Origin: Xiheimicrobium sp052034585
GTDB taxonomy: Bacteria > Myxococcota > Myxococcia > Myxococcales > Myxococcaceae
Length of the DNA: 64,000 bases
NCBI GenBank assembly: GCA_052034585.1
Contig: JBPOIJ010000017.1
Location: 62,001-126,000, forward strand
Direction of reading: 5' to 3'
This document shows, one piece after another, positions 1-8,307 of this stretch. Below the pieces are notes generated by a model. The model worked only from the letters and a program-made list of their open reading frames with translations, did not search any database and was not told the origin of the DNA. The first letter of the stretch is position 1; the number at the start of each line of letters is the position of its first letter. The position numbers and the translations under genes are program-made.

Positions 1-1
1 C

Positions 2-733
2 TGGCCCCGGCTCGCGATCCTCGCGGGGACGGTGGCGGACGATGGGAAGCCGGCGCCGATCGCGCTCACTCAGCAGTGGACGACGGTGAGTGGGCCTGGG
101 ACGGCGACCTTCAACTTCGCGACCGCTCCCATCTCCAACGCAGCGTTCCCGTCGCCGGGTGTCTACACGGTTCGGTTGACCGCGAACGACGGTGCGCTGG
201 CGGCGAGCGACGACGTGGTGGTGACGGTCCTCGCCCAAGTCAGCACAGGCGGCGGAAGTGCGGGAGGCTCAGTCGGCGGAGGCTCAGTCGGCGGTGGTTC
301 ATCCGGTGGCGGCTCCGTCGGCGGAGGCTCCGTCGGCGGTGGTTCATCCGGCGGTGGTTCATCCGGCGGTGGCTCATCCGGCGGTGGTTCATCCGGCGGT
401 GGTTCATCCGGTGGCGGCTCAGTCGGCGGAGGCTCAGTCGGCGGCGGCTCAGTCGGCGGCGGCTCGGTCGGCGGCGGCTCCGTCGGTGGCGGCTCCGTCG
501 GCGGCGGCTCCGTCGGTGGCGGCTCCGTCGGCGGTGGCTCATCCGGTGGCGACTCAATCGGCGGAGGCTCGAGCGGCGGCGGTGGTTCCGCCAAGTGGCC
601 TCCGTGCGGCTGTCAGGGAGGAGGCACCGAGCTCTTCATCGGTCTCGCCCTTCTCACGATCCTCGCCCGGAGGCGCCAGCCCGTCGCGCAACCACGATCG
701 CTCCAACTCCGAGCGCGAGCTGGGCGCCGTTGA
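2..733 (+). CDS. C-terminal part of an exported protein with PKD-like domain, Gly/Ser repeat linker and MYXO-CTERM-like tail
   Basis: The reading frame is open from base 2, so the gene starts upstream of the window. The first 65 or so visible residues have the beta-sandwich pattern of PKD/cadherin-like domains, ending with a VYTVRLTANDG-type strand followed by DDVVVTV. A run of about 21 five-residue S(V/S)GGG repeats follows. The protein then ends with a Cys pair (PCGC), a hydrophobic segment (LFIGLALLTIL) and a cluster of Arg. This Cys-membrane-Arg layout matches the MYXO-CTERM sorting signal of Myxococcota, which predicts export, processing by a myxosortase and outer-surface display. The linker probably spaces the folded part away from the membrane. 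The substrate or partner is unknown. Confidence 0.8.
   Translation, partial: WPRLAILAGTVADDGKPAPIALTQQWTTVSGPGTATFNFATAPISNAAFPSPGVYTVRLTANDGALAASDDVVVTVLAQVSTGGGSAGGSVGGGSVGGGSSGGGSVGGGSVGGGSSGGGSSGGGSSGGGSSGGGSSGGGSVGGGSVGGGSVGGGSVGGGSVGGGSVGGGSVGGGSVGGGSSGGDSIGGGSSGGGGSAKWPPCGCQGGGTELFIGLALLTILARRRQPVAQPRSLQLRARAGRR
269..583 (+). repeat. 15-bp in-frame tandem repeat encoding S(V/S)GGG units
   Basis: About 21 copies of a 15-base unit, each encoding Ser-(Val/Ser)-Gly-Gly-Gly, run without a frame break. Copies differ mainly at silent positions and in Val versus Ser at the second residue. This pattern suggests growth by slippage or unequal recombination. The opposite strand reads as a Pro/Thr/Glu-rich open frame, which is a by-product of the repeat and not a gene. 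Confidence 0.95.
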
Positions 734-977
734 GCGCATGGAGGATCATTCCTCCGGTCGCCTCACTCGCGAAGGCAGCGCGGCCCAGTGCGGAGGCGCC
801 GATGCTCAACACGATCTGCACCACGCCCAAGCTCACCAGATGCGTCGTGCGATCGGAGAGCAACCGTCGAACGGTGATCCACCCGGCGATCACTCGAACC
901 ACCGTGGTGATCACGAGCGCGATCACCGCGGCCACGAGCCATCCGCTCCCGACGCGACCGACGGCTTCCAGCTCCAT
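654..977 (-). CDS. Small integral membrane protein, function unknown
   Basis: A 107-residue protein with three hydrophobic segments (about residues 13-33, 46-62 and 76-98) and basic loops, ending in an Arg/Gly/Ser tail. An AGGAGG Shine-Dalgarno lies 9 bases before the ATG, which supports a real gene although its 3' end overlaps the convergent upstream gene by 80 bases. It lies 36 bases downstream of the lipoprotein hydrolase on the same strand and may be co-transcribed with it. I do not recognise the family. The overlap and small size leave some doubt. Confidence 0.6.
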   Translation of the reverse strand: MELEAVGRVGSGWLVAAVIALVITTVVRVIAGWITVRRLLSDRTTHLVSLGVVQIVLSIGASALGRAAFASEATGGMILHALNGAQLALGVGAIVVARRAGASGRGS

Positions 978-1013
978 GGCCTCGAGCCTCCTGCGAGGCC
1001 GCCCGTCCGTCCA

Positions 1014-1859
1014 TCACCGAGCGACCGCAGTGTGCGCCGGCCGATCGACCTTCTCGTCGAGCCATTCCTCGATGCGCTCCCACGCCTCGTCGTGAACCAA
1101 GACGTCGATGTGCCCCACCCCTTCGAGCCAGACGAGCTCGGTGCGCGGCGCGGCAGCGTGAATGCGACGAGCATGATCGGGGTGAATGAACGGATCCTTG
1201 GTGCCGTGAAGCAGCAGCACCGGCACCGTCACCGTCGCGGCGTCCCTCGCCGGGTTGATCGCCTCGAGCCGAAACCCGTTCTCCTGCTCGGCGAGTGAGC
1301 GCGCATCAGCGAAGACCGGGTCGGAGAAGAAGAACGGCCGATGCTCGGCGACGATGGCGGGCAGGTCGCTGAACGATGCGCCCGCTACGACTCCGACCAC
1401 GCGCGGATCCCGGGCTCCCGTCTGAAGCGCGACCGCCGCCCCGAGTGACTCCCCAATGAGCACCACCCGCGAGCACCCGAGCGCGTCGAGCCCACGGCGA
1501 AGATCGTCCACCTCGTGAAAGCCGAAGGTCGTCCGCGTGCCCTCCGAGGCGCCGTGGGCCCGCTGATCGAACGCGAGCACCTGATACCCGCGAGAGGTGA
1601 AGCGCCCGGCTTCTCCGCTGAAGTGCTGCCGGTTGATGTCCTTGCCGTGAACGAGCACGACCACCCCCTTCGCCGGCCCACTCGGCTCGAACAACCAGCC
1701 CTTCAAGGTGAGCCCATCGGCGGTCTTCCACGACACGTCGCGATGTGGCTGCGAGGGAGCGCCGATGATCGGCACCCGCATCGGCTGGGTGAGCGCCCGC
1801 GCCCCCAAGGTCGCGCACGACGACGCCGCCAGAGCAGTCATCACGAAGAGAGTCCGCAT
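1014..1859 (-). CDS. Lipoprotein alpha/beta hydrolase (serine hydrolase)
   Basis: An alpha/beta-hydrolase of about 281 residues. The start at 1859 was chosen because it gives a clean lipoprotein signal, with lipobox AASSC and the lipidated Cys at residue 15; the frame stays open upstream without a signal. The fold shows the HG oxyanion motif (VLVHGKD), nucleophile elbow GESLG (Ser138), acid in HGTKDPF (Asp222) and catalytic His in GVGHIDV (His250). This is the complete triad of the esterase/lysophospholipase-like branch. It should act on a small ester or lipid at the cell envelope; the substrate cannot be told. It lies 90 bases after the MFS transporter gene on the same strand. Confidence 0.8.
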   Translation of the reverse strand: MRTLFVMTALAASSCATLGARALTQPMRVPIIGAPSQPHRDVSWKTADGLTLKGWLFEPSGPAKGVVVLVHGKDINRQHFSGEAGRFTSRGYQVLAFDQRAHGASEGTRTTFGFHEVDDLRRGLDALGCSRVVLIGESLGAAVALQTGARDPRVVGVVAGASFSDLPAIVAEHRPFFFSDPVFADARSLAEQENGFRLEAINPARDAATVTVPVLLLHGTKDPFIHPDHARRIHAAAPRTELVWLEGVGHIDVLVHDEAWERIEEWLDEKVDRPAHTAVAR

Positions 1860-1949
1860 CGGCCAGCACTTCAGCAAACCTCGAGCCACCGAGAACCCCG
1901 AGCATCGCCCAGACTCGTTGCGCAGGCCCGTGCGCACCCGAGCCCTCGA

Positions 1950-3182
1950 TCAGCTCACCTCGACGGGGTCCGTTCTCGGCATCACGAGGATCAAGATCGC
2001 CAGCGCCACCTGACTTCCCGCACAGACCAGCGCGATTCCCACCGGGAGCCTCGCGAGGCGCCGCTCATCGAGCGCCGCGATCGCCATCGGCACGAACGCC
2101 GCGGGGATCGCCGCCAGATGGTAGACGAGGCCGATGCACCGGGCCCGAACCCTCGCGGGGAACAGGGAGGTCAGCAGCATCGGCGTCACCCCCGAGGTGC
2201 CGGCGCCGAAGACGCCTCCCAGAAACGCGCCCACCCAGAGCCATTCCGGAACGAAGCCGACGTAGAGCGGAACCACGAGCGCCATCACCACCGCCGGGAC
2301 GAGCACCGCGACTCGGACCCCCATGCGCATCGCTGCCAGCCCACACACGACTGCGCCCACGAGCATGCCCACGTTGAACACCGTCACCTGACGCGCGACG
2401 CCCGCCATGTCGTGGCCGAGGTGATCGAGCAGGAGCACCGAGCTGTTCCCCACGAGCGCGTAGTAGCCGCCGAAGCCCGCCGCCAGCATGAGGGTCGCCC
2501 AGAGCAGTCGAAGCGGAACGTGGGGCGTCGACACGATCTCTCGCCACGACACCTGCGTCTTCGTCCGGAGCGCCGCTCGACTCGCCTGCCACTCCGCGCT
2601 CTCGGGCACCAGGAACCGAATGGGGATCGCGAGCACCGCCGGCGCCGCCGCGAGGAAGAAGAGCGCCCGCCAGCCGTAGGTCGGCACCACCCAGCCGGCC
2701 GCCAGCCCCGCCAGGAGGAACCCGATCGCCCAGCTGCCCTGGAGCACGCCCGAGGCGACTCCCCGAGCGCGGGCGGGCCAGTTCTCCATCGCGAGCGTCG
2801 ACCCTGCCGTCCACTCGGCGCCCATGCCGAGGCCGAACACCGCCCGCAGCAGGAGCACCCGCTCGAACGAGGGCGCGAGCGAGACCAAGCCATCGCAGAT
2901 CGCGAACCAGACGATCGAGATCATCAACGGCAGCTTGCGACCCCAACGATCGGCGGCCCAACCGGCGAGCACCCCGCCGACGAGCCGCATCAGGAGTGTG
3001 AGCGCGATCGAGCTCGCCGTGGTGGTGAGCGTGGTGCCGAACTCCGCCGCGATCTGCTTCATCACCAGGAGGAAGACGGTGAAGTCGAACGCGTCGAGCA
3101 CCCAGCCGAGCCAGGCCGCGCCGAAGCTCGCCCACTGGCGCCACGACAGCTCCCGCCACCACCCGATCGAGCTCGGTGACAC
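1950..3182 (-). CDS. MFS transporter, metabolite:H+ symporter type
   Basis: A 410-residue protein with about 12 hydrophobic segments. The N-terminus carries GWVLDAFDFTVF, the signature of the aromatic-acid/sialic-acid/metabolite:H+ symporter branch of MFS, where the Asp pair in TM1 is typical. The loop after TM2-3 has the MFS motif DRWGRK (within WAADRWGRK). It should take up a small organic acid or sugar acid through the inner membrane by proton symport; the substrate is unknown. The GTG start is separated from the truB stop by a single base, so it is almost certainly translated from the same message as the rimP-truB operon. That is an unusual partner for translation genes. Confidence 0.85.
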   Translation of the reverse strand: MSPSSIGWWRELSWRQWASFGAAWLGWVLDAFDFTVFLLVMKQIAAEFGTTLTTTASSIALTLLMRLVGGVLAGWAADRWGRKLPLMISIVWFAICDGLVSLAPSFERVLLLRAVFGLGMGAEWTAGSTLAMENWPARARGVASGVLQGSWAIGFLLAGLAAGWVVPTYGWRALFFLAAAPAVLAIPIRFLVPESAEWQASRAALRTKTQVSWREIVSTPHVPLRLLWATLMLAAGFGGYYALVGNSSVLLLDHLGHDMAGVARQVTVFNVGMLVGAVVCGLAAMRMGVRVAVLVPAVVMALVVPLYVGFVPEWLWVGAFLGGVFGAGTSGVTPMLLTSLFPARVRARCIGLVYHLAAIPAAFVPMAIAALDERRLARLPVGIALVCAGSQVALAILILVMPRTDPVEVS

Positions 3183-3183
3183 G

Positions 3184-4062
3184 TCAGGGGGCGTGCGCCG
3201 CGAGCACGCGCTTGTAGACGAGCCGGCCGCGCTGCACCTCGGCGAGCGCGAGCACCTTGCCCGCCGGGTCGGTCACCCGCACGAGCTCACAGTCGGGCCG
3301 CGCGAGCTCGACGAGCCCACCGTGGAGCACCCGCTCCGCCTCGGCCGCGGTCGTTCGCACTTCGGGCAGAAAGGTGAGCGCCTCGTCGATTCCGGCGAGC
3401 TGGCCCGCCACCGCCTCGGCGCCGCGATCGACGATCGCCTGGAGAGGAATCGCGCGCGCGATCGAGAACGGCCCGCTCTTCGTCCGCCGCAGGGCCGTGA
3501 GGTGCGCGCCACAGCCGAGCGCTTCACCGAGGTCGGCCGCGAGCGTGCGCACGAAGAACCCCTTCGAGCAGGCGACCGACAACTTGAGCTCGTCGGCCGA
3601 GAAGTCGTTGAGGGTGAGCGCGTGGACGGTGACGGTGCGGGCTTCGCGCTCGACCTCCTCGCCGGCGCGCGCGAGCTCGTACAGCCGCTTCCCGTCCTTC
3701 TTGATCGCCGAGTACATCGGCGGCGTCTGCTGCTGCGTGCCACGGAACTTCGCGAACACCGCCTCGAGAGACTCGGCGGTCAACGGCGGCACCGCGCGCG
3801 TCTCGAGCACCTTGCCCTCGGCGTCGAGCGTGTCCGTCGTGACGCCGAGCTTGAGGGTCGCGTCGTAGGCCTTGTCGCCGTCGGTCAACACCTGGGCGAT
3901 CCGGGTCGCGTCACCGAGGCAGATGGCCAGCACGCCCGTCGCCATCGGGTCCAGCGTGCCGGTGTGGCCCGCCTTCTTCACCTTGAGCGCGCGACGCACG
4001 ACCTGCACCACGTCGGACGACGTCGGGCCTTTCGGTTTGTCGACCACCAAGACGCCGTTCAT
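3184..4062 (-). CDS. truB: tRNA pseudouridine(55) synthase TruB
   Basis: TruB makes pseudouridine 55 in the T-loop of tRNAs. The 292-residue protein begins MNGVLVVDKPKGPTSSDVV, the conserved start of the family, so the ATG at 4062 is used rather than longer in-frame starts that run into the upstream repeat. The catalytic Asp lies in GHTGTLDP (Asp38), followed by the usual ATGVL. The second conserved block (YSAIKKDGKRLYELAR) and the C-terminal PUA-like part (VRVTDPAGKVLALAEV) are present. It follows rbfA, as in many bacteria, but a 59-base direct repeat separates the two genes. Confidence 0.95.
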   Translation of the reverse strand: MNGVLVVDKPKGPTSSDVVQVVRRALKVKKAGHTGTLDPMATGVLAICLGDATRIAQVLTDGDKAYDATLKLGVTTDTLDAEGKVLETRAVPPLTAESLEAVFAKFRGTQQQTPPMYSAIKKDGKRLYELARAGEEVEREARTVTVHALTLNDFSADELKLSVACSKGFFVRTLAADLGEALGCGAHLTALRRTKSGPFSIARAIPLQAIVDRGAEAVAGQLAGIDEALTFLPEVRTTAAEAERVLHGGLVELARPDCELVRVTDPAGKVLALAEVQRGRLVYKRVLAAHAP

Positions 4063-4183
4063 GTTTCTCGTCGCTCCGCTGCAAGCCCCACTTCGCCTTG
4101 CGGCTACGGGGCCGCTCCGCTCGGGTTTCTGGTCGCTCCGCTGCAAGCCCCACTTCGCCTTGCGGCTACGGGGCCGCTCCGCT
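4063..4183. repeat. Two direct copies of a 59-bp repeat filling the rbfA-truB gap
   Basis: Positions 4063-4121 and 4125-4183 are the same 59 bases with one difference (4069 C versus 4131 G), at a period of 62. They fill the whole space between the rbfA stop and the truB start. The unit contains a short inverted repeat, GCGGC with GCCGC around six bases. On the operon strand the frame is open through both copies in phase with truB, but the encoded Ser/Arg/Pro-rich peptide matches no TruB N-terminus. It looks like a dispersed intergenic element duplicated in place. Confidence 0.9.
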
Positions 4184-4542
4184 CACCACCCCTCCTTCGC
4201 CTTCACTTCCTTGAGGAGCCGCTCGATCTTGTCGCCCTCCTCGAGCGAGCCGTCGAAGGTGAAGAACACCTCGGGCGAGACCCGGAGCTTCACCTTGCTC
4301 GTCACTTCACGCCGCACGTAGCCCTTGGCCGCGTCGAGCCCTTCCTGGGTGCGCGCCTTCTCTTCCTCGGTGCCGATCATCGAGTCGTAGATGCGGGCGA
4401 CGCGGAGATCGGGCGACACCTTCACCCCGGTGATCGTGATGTACCCGATCCGCGGATCGTGAATGTCGCCGCGGGTCAGCATCTCGGCGACCGCGGCCTG
4501 AATCTCCTGGCCCACCCGCTCTGGCCTGACCTTCGAGCTCAT
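4183..4542 (-). CDS. rbfA: Ribosome-binding factor A
   Basis: RbfA binds the free 30S subunit and helps mature the 5' end of 16S rRNA, notably in the cold. The 119-residue protein has the family pattern: RVGQEIQAAVAEML at the start, DPRIGYITITGVKVSPDLRVARIY in the KH-like core, and VTSKVKLRVSPEVFFTFD near the end. The ATG at 4542 is preceded by GGAG with five bases of spacing, so it is preferred over an in-frame start 39 bases upstream. It lies between the DUF503 gene and truB. Its stop codon is formed by the end of the 59-bp repeat. Confidence 0.93.
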   Translation of the reverse strand: MSSKVRPERVGQEIQAAVAEMLTRGDIHDPRIGYITITGVKVSPDLRVARIYDSMIGTEEEKARTQEGLDAAKGYVRREVTSKVKLRVSPEVFFTFDGSLEEGDKIERLLKEVKAKEGW

Positions 4543-4610
4543 CGTCACTCCATTCCCGCAGCCTGCAGCCGCGCTCGACACCTACTGCACGACGCTCGAC
4601 TCGACCGAGG

Positions 4611-5183
4611 TCAGCGTTCGTCGTCGTCCGGCCGTTCCCAATCACGCCGGTTCCGCAGCCCACGCGCCCTCGCCCTCGCCTCTTCGAGCGTCAAGTTGGG
4701 AGGCGCCGACGGCCTCGGCCCGGACGGCCGCGGGCCCTGCTTCCGCGGAGCAGACGGTGAGGGCATCGGCGGCTGACGCACGTGCCGATCTTCCCAATCA
4801 CCCAGCCCCTCGGCCTCGGCCAGCGATCGTTCCCCGCGCGGAATGCTCAGGTTGTTCAGATCGAAGTCGTCGTCACCCCGCGCGAAGAGCTGATCGCCGA
4901 ACGCGAGGATCTCGATCTCCCGGTGCGCGACCGGCGCGACGTACATGTCCTCGATGTACTGGAGGATCTTGTCCATCATCTCGTTCACGTGGCGGCGATC
5001 GTTGCCCACCACCGCGAGCGCGATGACCCCGCGTGTGTAGACGTCGTTGTCGTCCACCTCGGCGACGGCGACGTTGAACTTGGCCTTCACTCGATCGGTC
5101 ACCCGCCGGAGCACCTGCCGCTTGCCCTTCAGCGAACCCGCCGCGGGGATGTCGATCGTCACTCTGGCGACGCAGACGAACAT
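4611..5183 (-). CDS. DUF503 (YlxP-like) protein with Pro-rich tail
   Basis: Residues 1-95 match the small DUF503/YlxP fold: an initial strand (MFVCVARVTIDIP), the basic motif SLKGKRQVLRR, then VAVAEVDDNDVYTRGVIALAVVGND. YlxP-type genes usually sit between infB and rbfA, as here, and are linked to ribosome assembly, but no exact role is established. Residues about 135-190 form an added acidic and then Pro/Arg-rich tail with an SAPRKQGPRPSGPRPSAPP block, longer than the roughly 95-residue core. The tail is probably disordered. Confidence 0.85.
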   Translation of the reverse strand: MFVCVARVTIDIPAAGSLKGKRQVLRRVTDRVKAKFNVAVAEVDDNDVYTRGVIALAVVGNDRRHVNEMMDKILQYIEDMYVAPVAHREIEILAFGDQLFARGDDDFDLNNLSIPRGERSLAEAEGLGDWEDRHVRQPPMPSPSAPRKQGPRPSGPRPSAPPNLTLEEARARARGLRNRRDWERPDDDER

Positions 5184-5252
5184 GACTCCAGCACTCCGAG
5201 CACCGCGTGGAACGGCCAGGACGAGCGCGGTCTTCCCCGCTCGTCACCCACC

Positions 5253-8120
5253 TCAGTTGAGGCTCGGCCGCGTCTCCTCGATCTCGAAGGCCTCGATGAC
5301 GTCACCCGGCTGCAGCTCGTTGAAGCCGTCGATGCCGATACCGCACTCGAAGCCGCTGGCGACCTCCTTCACGTCGTCCTTGAAGCGACGGAGGCTCGCC
5401 ACCTTGCCCTGGTAGATCTGCTTGTTCGCGCGGAACAGCCGCAGGAACGCGTTGCGCTTGATGACGCCGTCGAGCACCGCCGAGCCGGCGATGGTGCCCA
5501 GCTTCGGCACGTTGAAGAGGTTGCGCACCTCCGCCTTGCCGAGCTTCTTCTCGGTGCGAATGGGCTCGAGCAGGTCTTCCATGTTGCGGGTGACCGCGTC
5601 GAGGAGCTCGTAGATGATCCCGTACGTCTCCCACTTCACCTCGAGCTGCTTGGCTGCCGCCTCCGCGCCCGACTCGGGCCGGGAGTTGAAGCCGACCACC
5701 ATCGCGCCGAACGCCGCCGCGTTGTTGATGTCGGTCTCGGTCATCATGCCGACGCCCTTCTGCACGATGGTGACCTTCACCTTCTTGGTCGACAGCTTGT
5801 TGACCGCGTCGGCGCAGGCCTCGAGCGAACCCGAGACGTCGGCCTTGAGCACGATCTTGAGCTCCTTCTGCTCGGCGACCTTCTGCTTGGCGAGCAGGTC
5901 GTCCAGGGTCTCGCGCGACGTCTTCCCGGCCTCGGCCTGGCGCGCCTTCAAGATGCGGTGATCGGCGATCTGCTTGGCGGCCTTCTCGTCGGCGACGATG
6001 TTGAAGACGTCTCCGGCGATGGGCACGCCCGACAGGCCGATGACCTCGGCGGAGAAGCCGGGCTTCACCTCGTCGATCTGCTGACCGCGGTCGTTCACCA
6101 TCATGCGCACCCGGCCGAAGTGGGTGCCGCTCACCACGGCGTCGCCCTTTCGCAGGGTACCTTCCTGGACGAGCACGGTGGCGATCGGGCCGCGGCCCTT
6201 CTCGAGCCGCGCCTCCAGCACGATGCCCTGCGCTGGCCGGCCAGCGTTGGCCTTGAGCTCGAGCACCTCGGCCTGGAGCGAGATGTTCTCGAGCAGCAGA
6301 TCGAGGCCCATCTTCGTCTTGGCCGAGACGGGCACCATGATGACCTCGCCACCCCAGTCTTCGGCGAGCAGGCCGTTGTCGGCGAGATCCTTCTTCACCC
6401 GATCGGTGTTGGCGCCGGGGAGATCCATCTTGTTGATGGCCACCACGATCGGCACCTCGGCCTTCTGCGCGTGCTGAATGGCCTCCTTCGTCTGAGGCAT
6501 CACGCCGTCGTCACCAGCGACGACGAGCACCACCACGTCGGTGACGTTGGCGCCGCGGGCGCGCATGGCCGAGAACGCCTCGTGGCCCGGGGTGTCGAGG
6601 AAGGTGATGTCGCCCTGCGACGACTTCACGGTGTAGGCGCCGACGTGCTGGGTGATGCCGCCCGTCTCGCCGGCCGCCACGTTCGCCTGGCGGATCGCGT
6701 CGAGGAGCGACGTCTTTCCGTGGTCGACGTGGCCCATCACGGTGACGACGGGCGGGCGCTCGGTGAAGTCTTCGGGCTTCTCGTCCACCTTCGGGAGGAA
6801 GTCCTCGACCTCGAAGCCGACCTTCTTCACCTGCCAGCCGAAGTCGGCCGAGATGATGCCAGCCGTCTCGGGGTCGACCATCTGGTTCGCGGTGGCCATC
6901 TTCCCGCCGGCCATCAGCTTCTTGATGATCTCGGTCGTCTTGACGCCCATGCGCTGGGAGAGATCGCTCACCGAGATGCCGTCCTGCACCTTGATGACCT
7001 TCTTCTCCTCGGCCATCTGGGTGATGAGCGTCTTCTGGCCCTTCTTGGTGGGCTTCTTCTTCTTGCCGCGCACGGGGATCGCCGTGCGGCCGAAGATGAT
7101 CTCGCGAATGTCGGTGGTGCTGGTGGTCTCCTTGTCCTTCTCGCGACGGCCAGTGCCGCGGCCCTGGCGTTCCTTCTCGCGGGAGGCCGCGTCCTTCGCG
7201 CCGGGGGCGCCGAACTGGTTGGGGACGACGCGGAAGACCTTCTCGTCACCGGCGGTCACCTTGCGGCCAGGCGCCATCGGGTAGCGGCTGGCGCTGGGCT
7301 GGGTCGGGGTGACACGCTTGACGGCGATGAGGGGCCGGCTGACGACGACGGCTTGGGTCGCGGTCGGCACCTGGGGACGCGGCGGCGCGGCGGGGGTGAT
7401 CGGGCCCGTCGCGGTCGCTCCAGCGGGCACGGCCGGCCGCACGGTGACACCTGGGCGGGGCGCCGATGCACGCGGGGTGATCGCGACGCCGGGGCGCGCG
7501 GGCGCGACGACGGCTGGAGGCAGCTTGGCGGGCTCGCGCGGAGCCGACGCTCGTGGCGCGGAGGCACGCGGCGCCGCGGGAGCCGCGGTGCCGGTCGCGG
7601 CGAGGGGTGCGGTTGCGGGTGCGGGTGCCGCTGCGCTCGCCACTGGCGCCGCGACGGGAGCCTGCTCGACTGGGGGCGGTGGCAGCTGGGCGACGACCGC
7701 GGCGACGGGCGTGTGGGAATCGGGAGGGAGCTCGACGACGGGCGGCGGCGCCTGGACGACGGGCGCGGGCAGCGGCGCCGGGCTCTCGGCCACGGCGGCA
7801 GCCATCACCGCCGGCGGCGGCGCGACGGGCGCGGAGGGCGCGTGCATGGCGACGGCAGCGGCAGCCGGCGCCTCTCCTCCGATTCGGCGGCGCACCACGA
7901 CGCCCTTGGGCGCGACGGGCGCGGGCGGGGCCTTGGGCTTGAGCTTGTCGACGACCTTCTTCACCGCCTCGACCGCCTGATCTTCGTCGAGCGACGAGGA
8001 ATGAGACTTCACGTCGTACCCGAGGGACGTGAGGGTGGTGACCATGGCCTTGTTGTCCAGCTCGATGCCGTGGTTGTCCTTCAACTCTTTGGCGATTTCG
8101 TGAACGCGCTTCTTCGACAT
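5253..8120 (-). CDS. infB: Translation initiation factor IF-2
   Basis: IF-2 brings initiator tRNA to the 30S subunit and promotes GTP-dependent subunit joining. The 955-residue protein opens with an IF2_N-type domain (MSKKRVHEIAKEL). A very long Ala/Pro-rich linker follows (about residues 65-260), then a basic stretch and a second N-domain-like block with KKKKPTKKGQK near residue 355. The G domain has GHVDHGKT (463-470), DTPGH (509-513) and NKMD (563-566), with the usual C-terminal tRNA-binding domains ending near IEETRPSLN. The long low-complexity linker is typical of myxobacterial IF-2. It lies between ylxR and the DUF503 gene in the classical operon order. Confidence 0.97.
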   Translation of the reverse strand: MSKKRVHEIAKELKDNHGIELDNKAMVTTLTSLGYDVKSHSSSLDEDQAVEAVKKVVDKLKPKAPPAPVAPKGVVVRRRIGGEAPAAAAVAMHAPSAPVAPPPAVMAAAVAESPAPLPAPVVQAPPPVVELPPDSHTPVAAVVAQLPPPPVEQAPVAAPVASAAAPAPATAPLAATGTAAPAAPRASAPRASAPREPAKLPPAVVAPARPGVAITPRASAPRPGVTVRPAVPAGATATGPITPAAPPRPQVPTATQAVVVSRPLIAVKRVTPTQPSASRYPMAPGRKVTAGDEKVFRVVPNQFGAPGAKDAASREKERQGRGTGRREKDKETTSTTDIREIIFGRTAIPVRGKKKKPTKKGQKTLITQMAEEKKVIKVQDGISVSDLSQRMGVKTTEIIKKLMAGGKMATANQMVDPETAGIISADFGWQVKKVGFEVEDFLPKVDEKPEDFTERPPVVTVMGHVDHGKTSLLDAIRQANVAAGETGGITQHVGAYTVKSSQGDITFLDTPGHEAFSAMRARGANVTDVVVLVVAGDDGVMPQTKEAIQHAQKAEVPIVVAINKMDLPGANTDRVKKDLADNGLLAEDWGGEVIMVPVSAKTKMGLDLLLENISLQAEVLELKANAGRPAQGIVLEARLEKGRGPIATVLVQEGTLRKGDAVVSGTHFGRVRMMVNDRGQQIDEVKPGFSAEVIGLSGVPIAGDVFNIVADEKAAKQIADHRILKARQAEAGKTSRETLDDLLAKQKVAEQKELKIVLKADVSGSLEACADAVNKLSTKKVKVTIVQKGVGMMTETDINNAAAFGAMVVGFNSRPESGAEAAAKQLEVKWETYGIIYELLDAVTRNMEDLLEPIRTEKKLGKAEVRNLFNVPKLGTIAGSAVLDGVIKRNAFLRLFRANKQIYQGKVASLRRFKDDVKEVASGFECGIGIDGFNELQPGDVIEAFEIEETRPSLN

Positions 8121-8307
8121 GTGGCGGCCCCCGTACTTCAGAACACTGGTGGATGAAAGGGATTGAACCCTTCCGGAAATTGGTTGGTTGGAACTTCGGG
8201 CTGACCTGCTTCACGCGCTCCCAAAGGAGCCCGCGGTGCTCACTGCGAACGTGACGGCCGACTGCTGGCCGGTCTCTTGACGATCTGCTGCTTGGCACTG
8301 CCGTTCG

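Noticed and set aside
269..583. Possible CRISPR-like array from regularly spaced repeats
   Set aside because: The units are directly joined without spacers, are in frame and encode a Gly/Ser linker; no cas gene is near.
163..594. Pro/Thr/Glu-rich open frame on the minus strand
   Set aside because: It is the complement of the 15-bp Gly/Ser repeat on the plus strand and has no start context.
4782..8156. A 1124-codon open frame on the plus strand opposite infB
   Set aside because: It is the antisense of infB. The codon third-position GC bias of infB removes stops on the other strand; its product is His/Leu/Arg-rich with no motif. Similar long antisense frames opposite other genes were dropped for the same reason.
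8150..8180. tRNA-like T-arm on the minus strand (GGTTCAATCC followed by CCACCA-like bases) between ylxR and infB
   Set aside because: No matching acceptor strand, D-arm or anticodon arm is found upstream at the right distance; chance resemblance.
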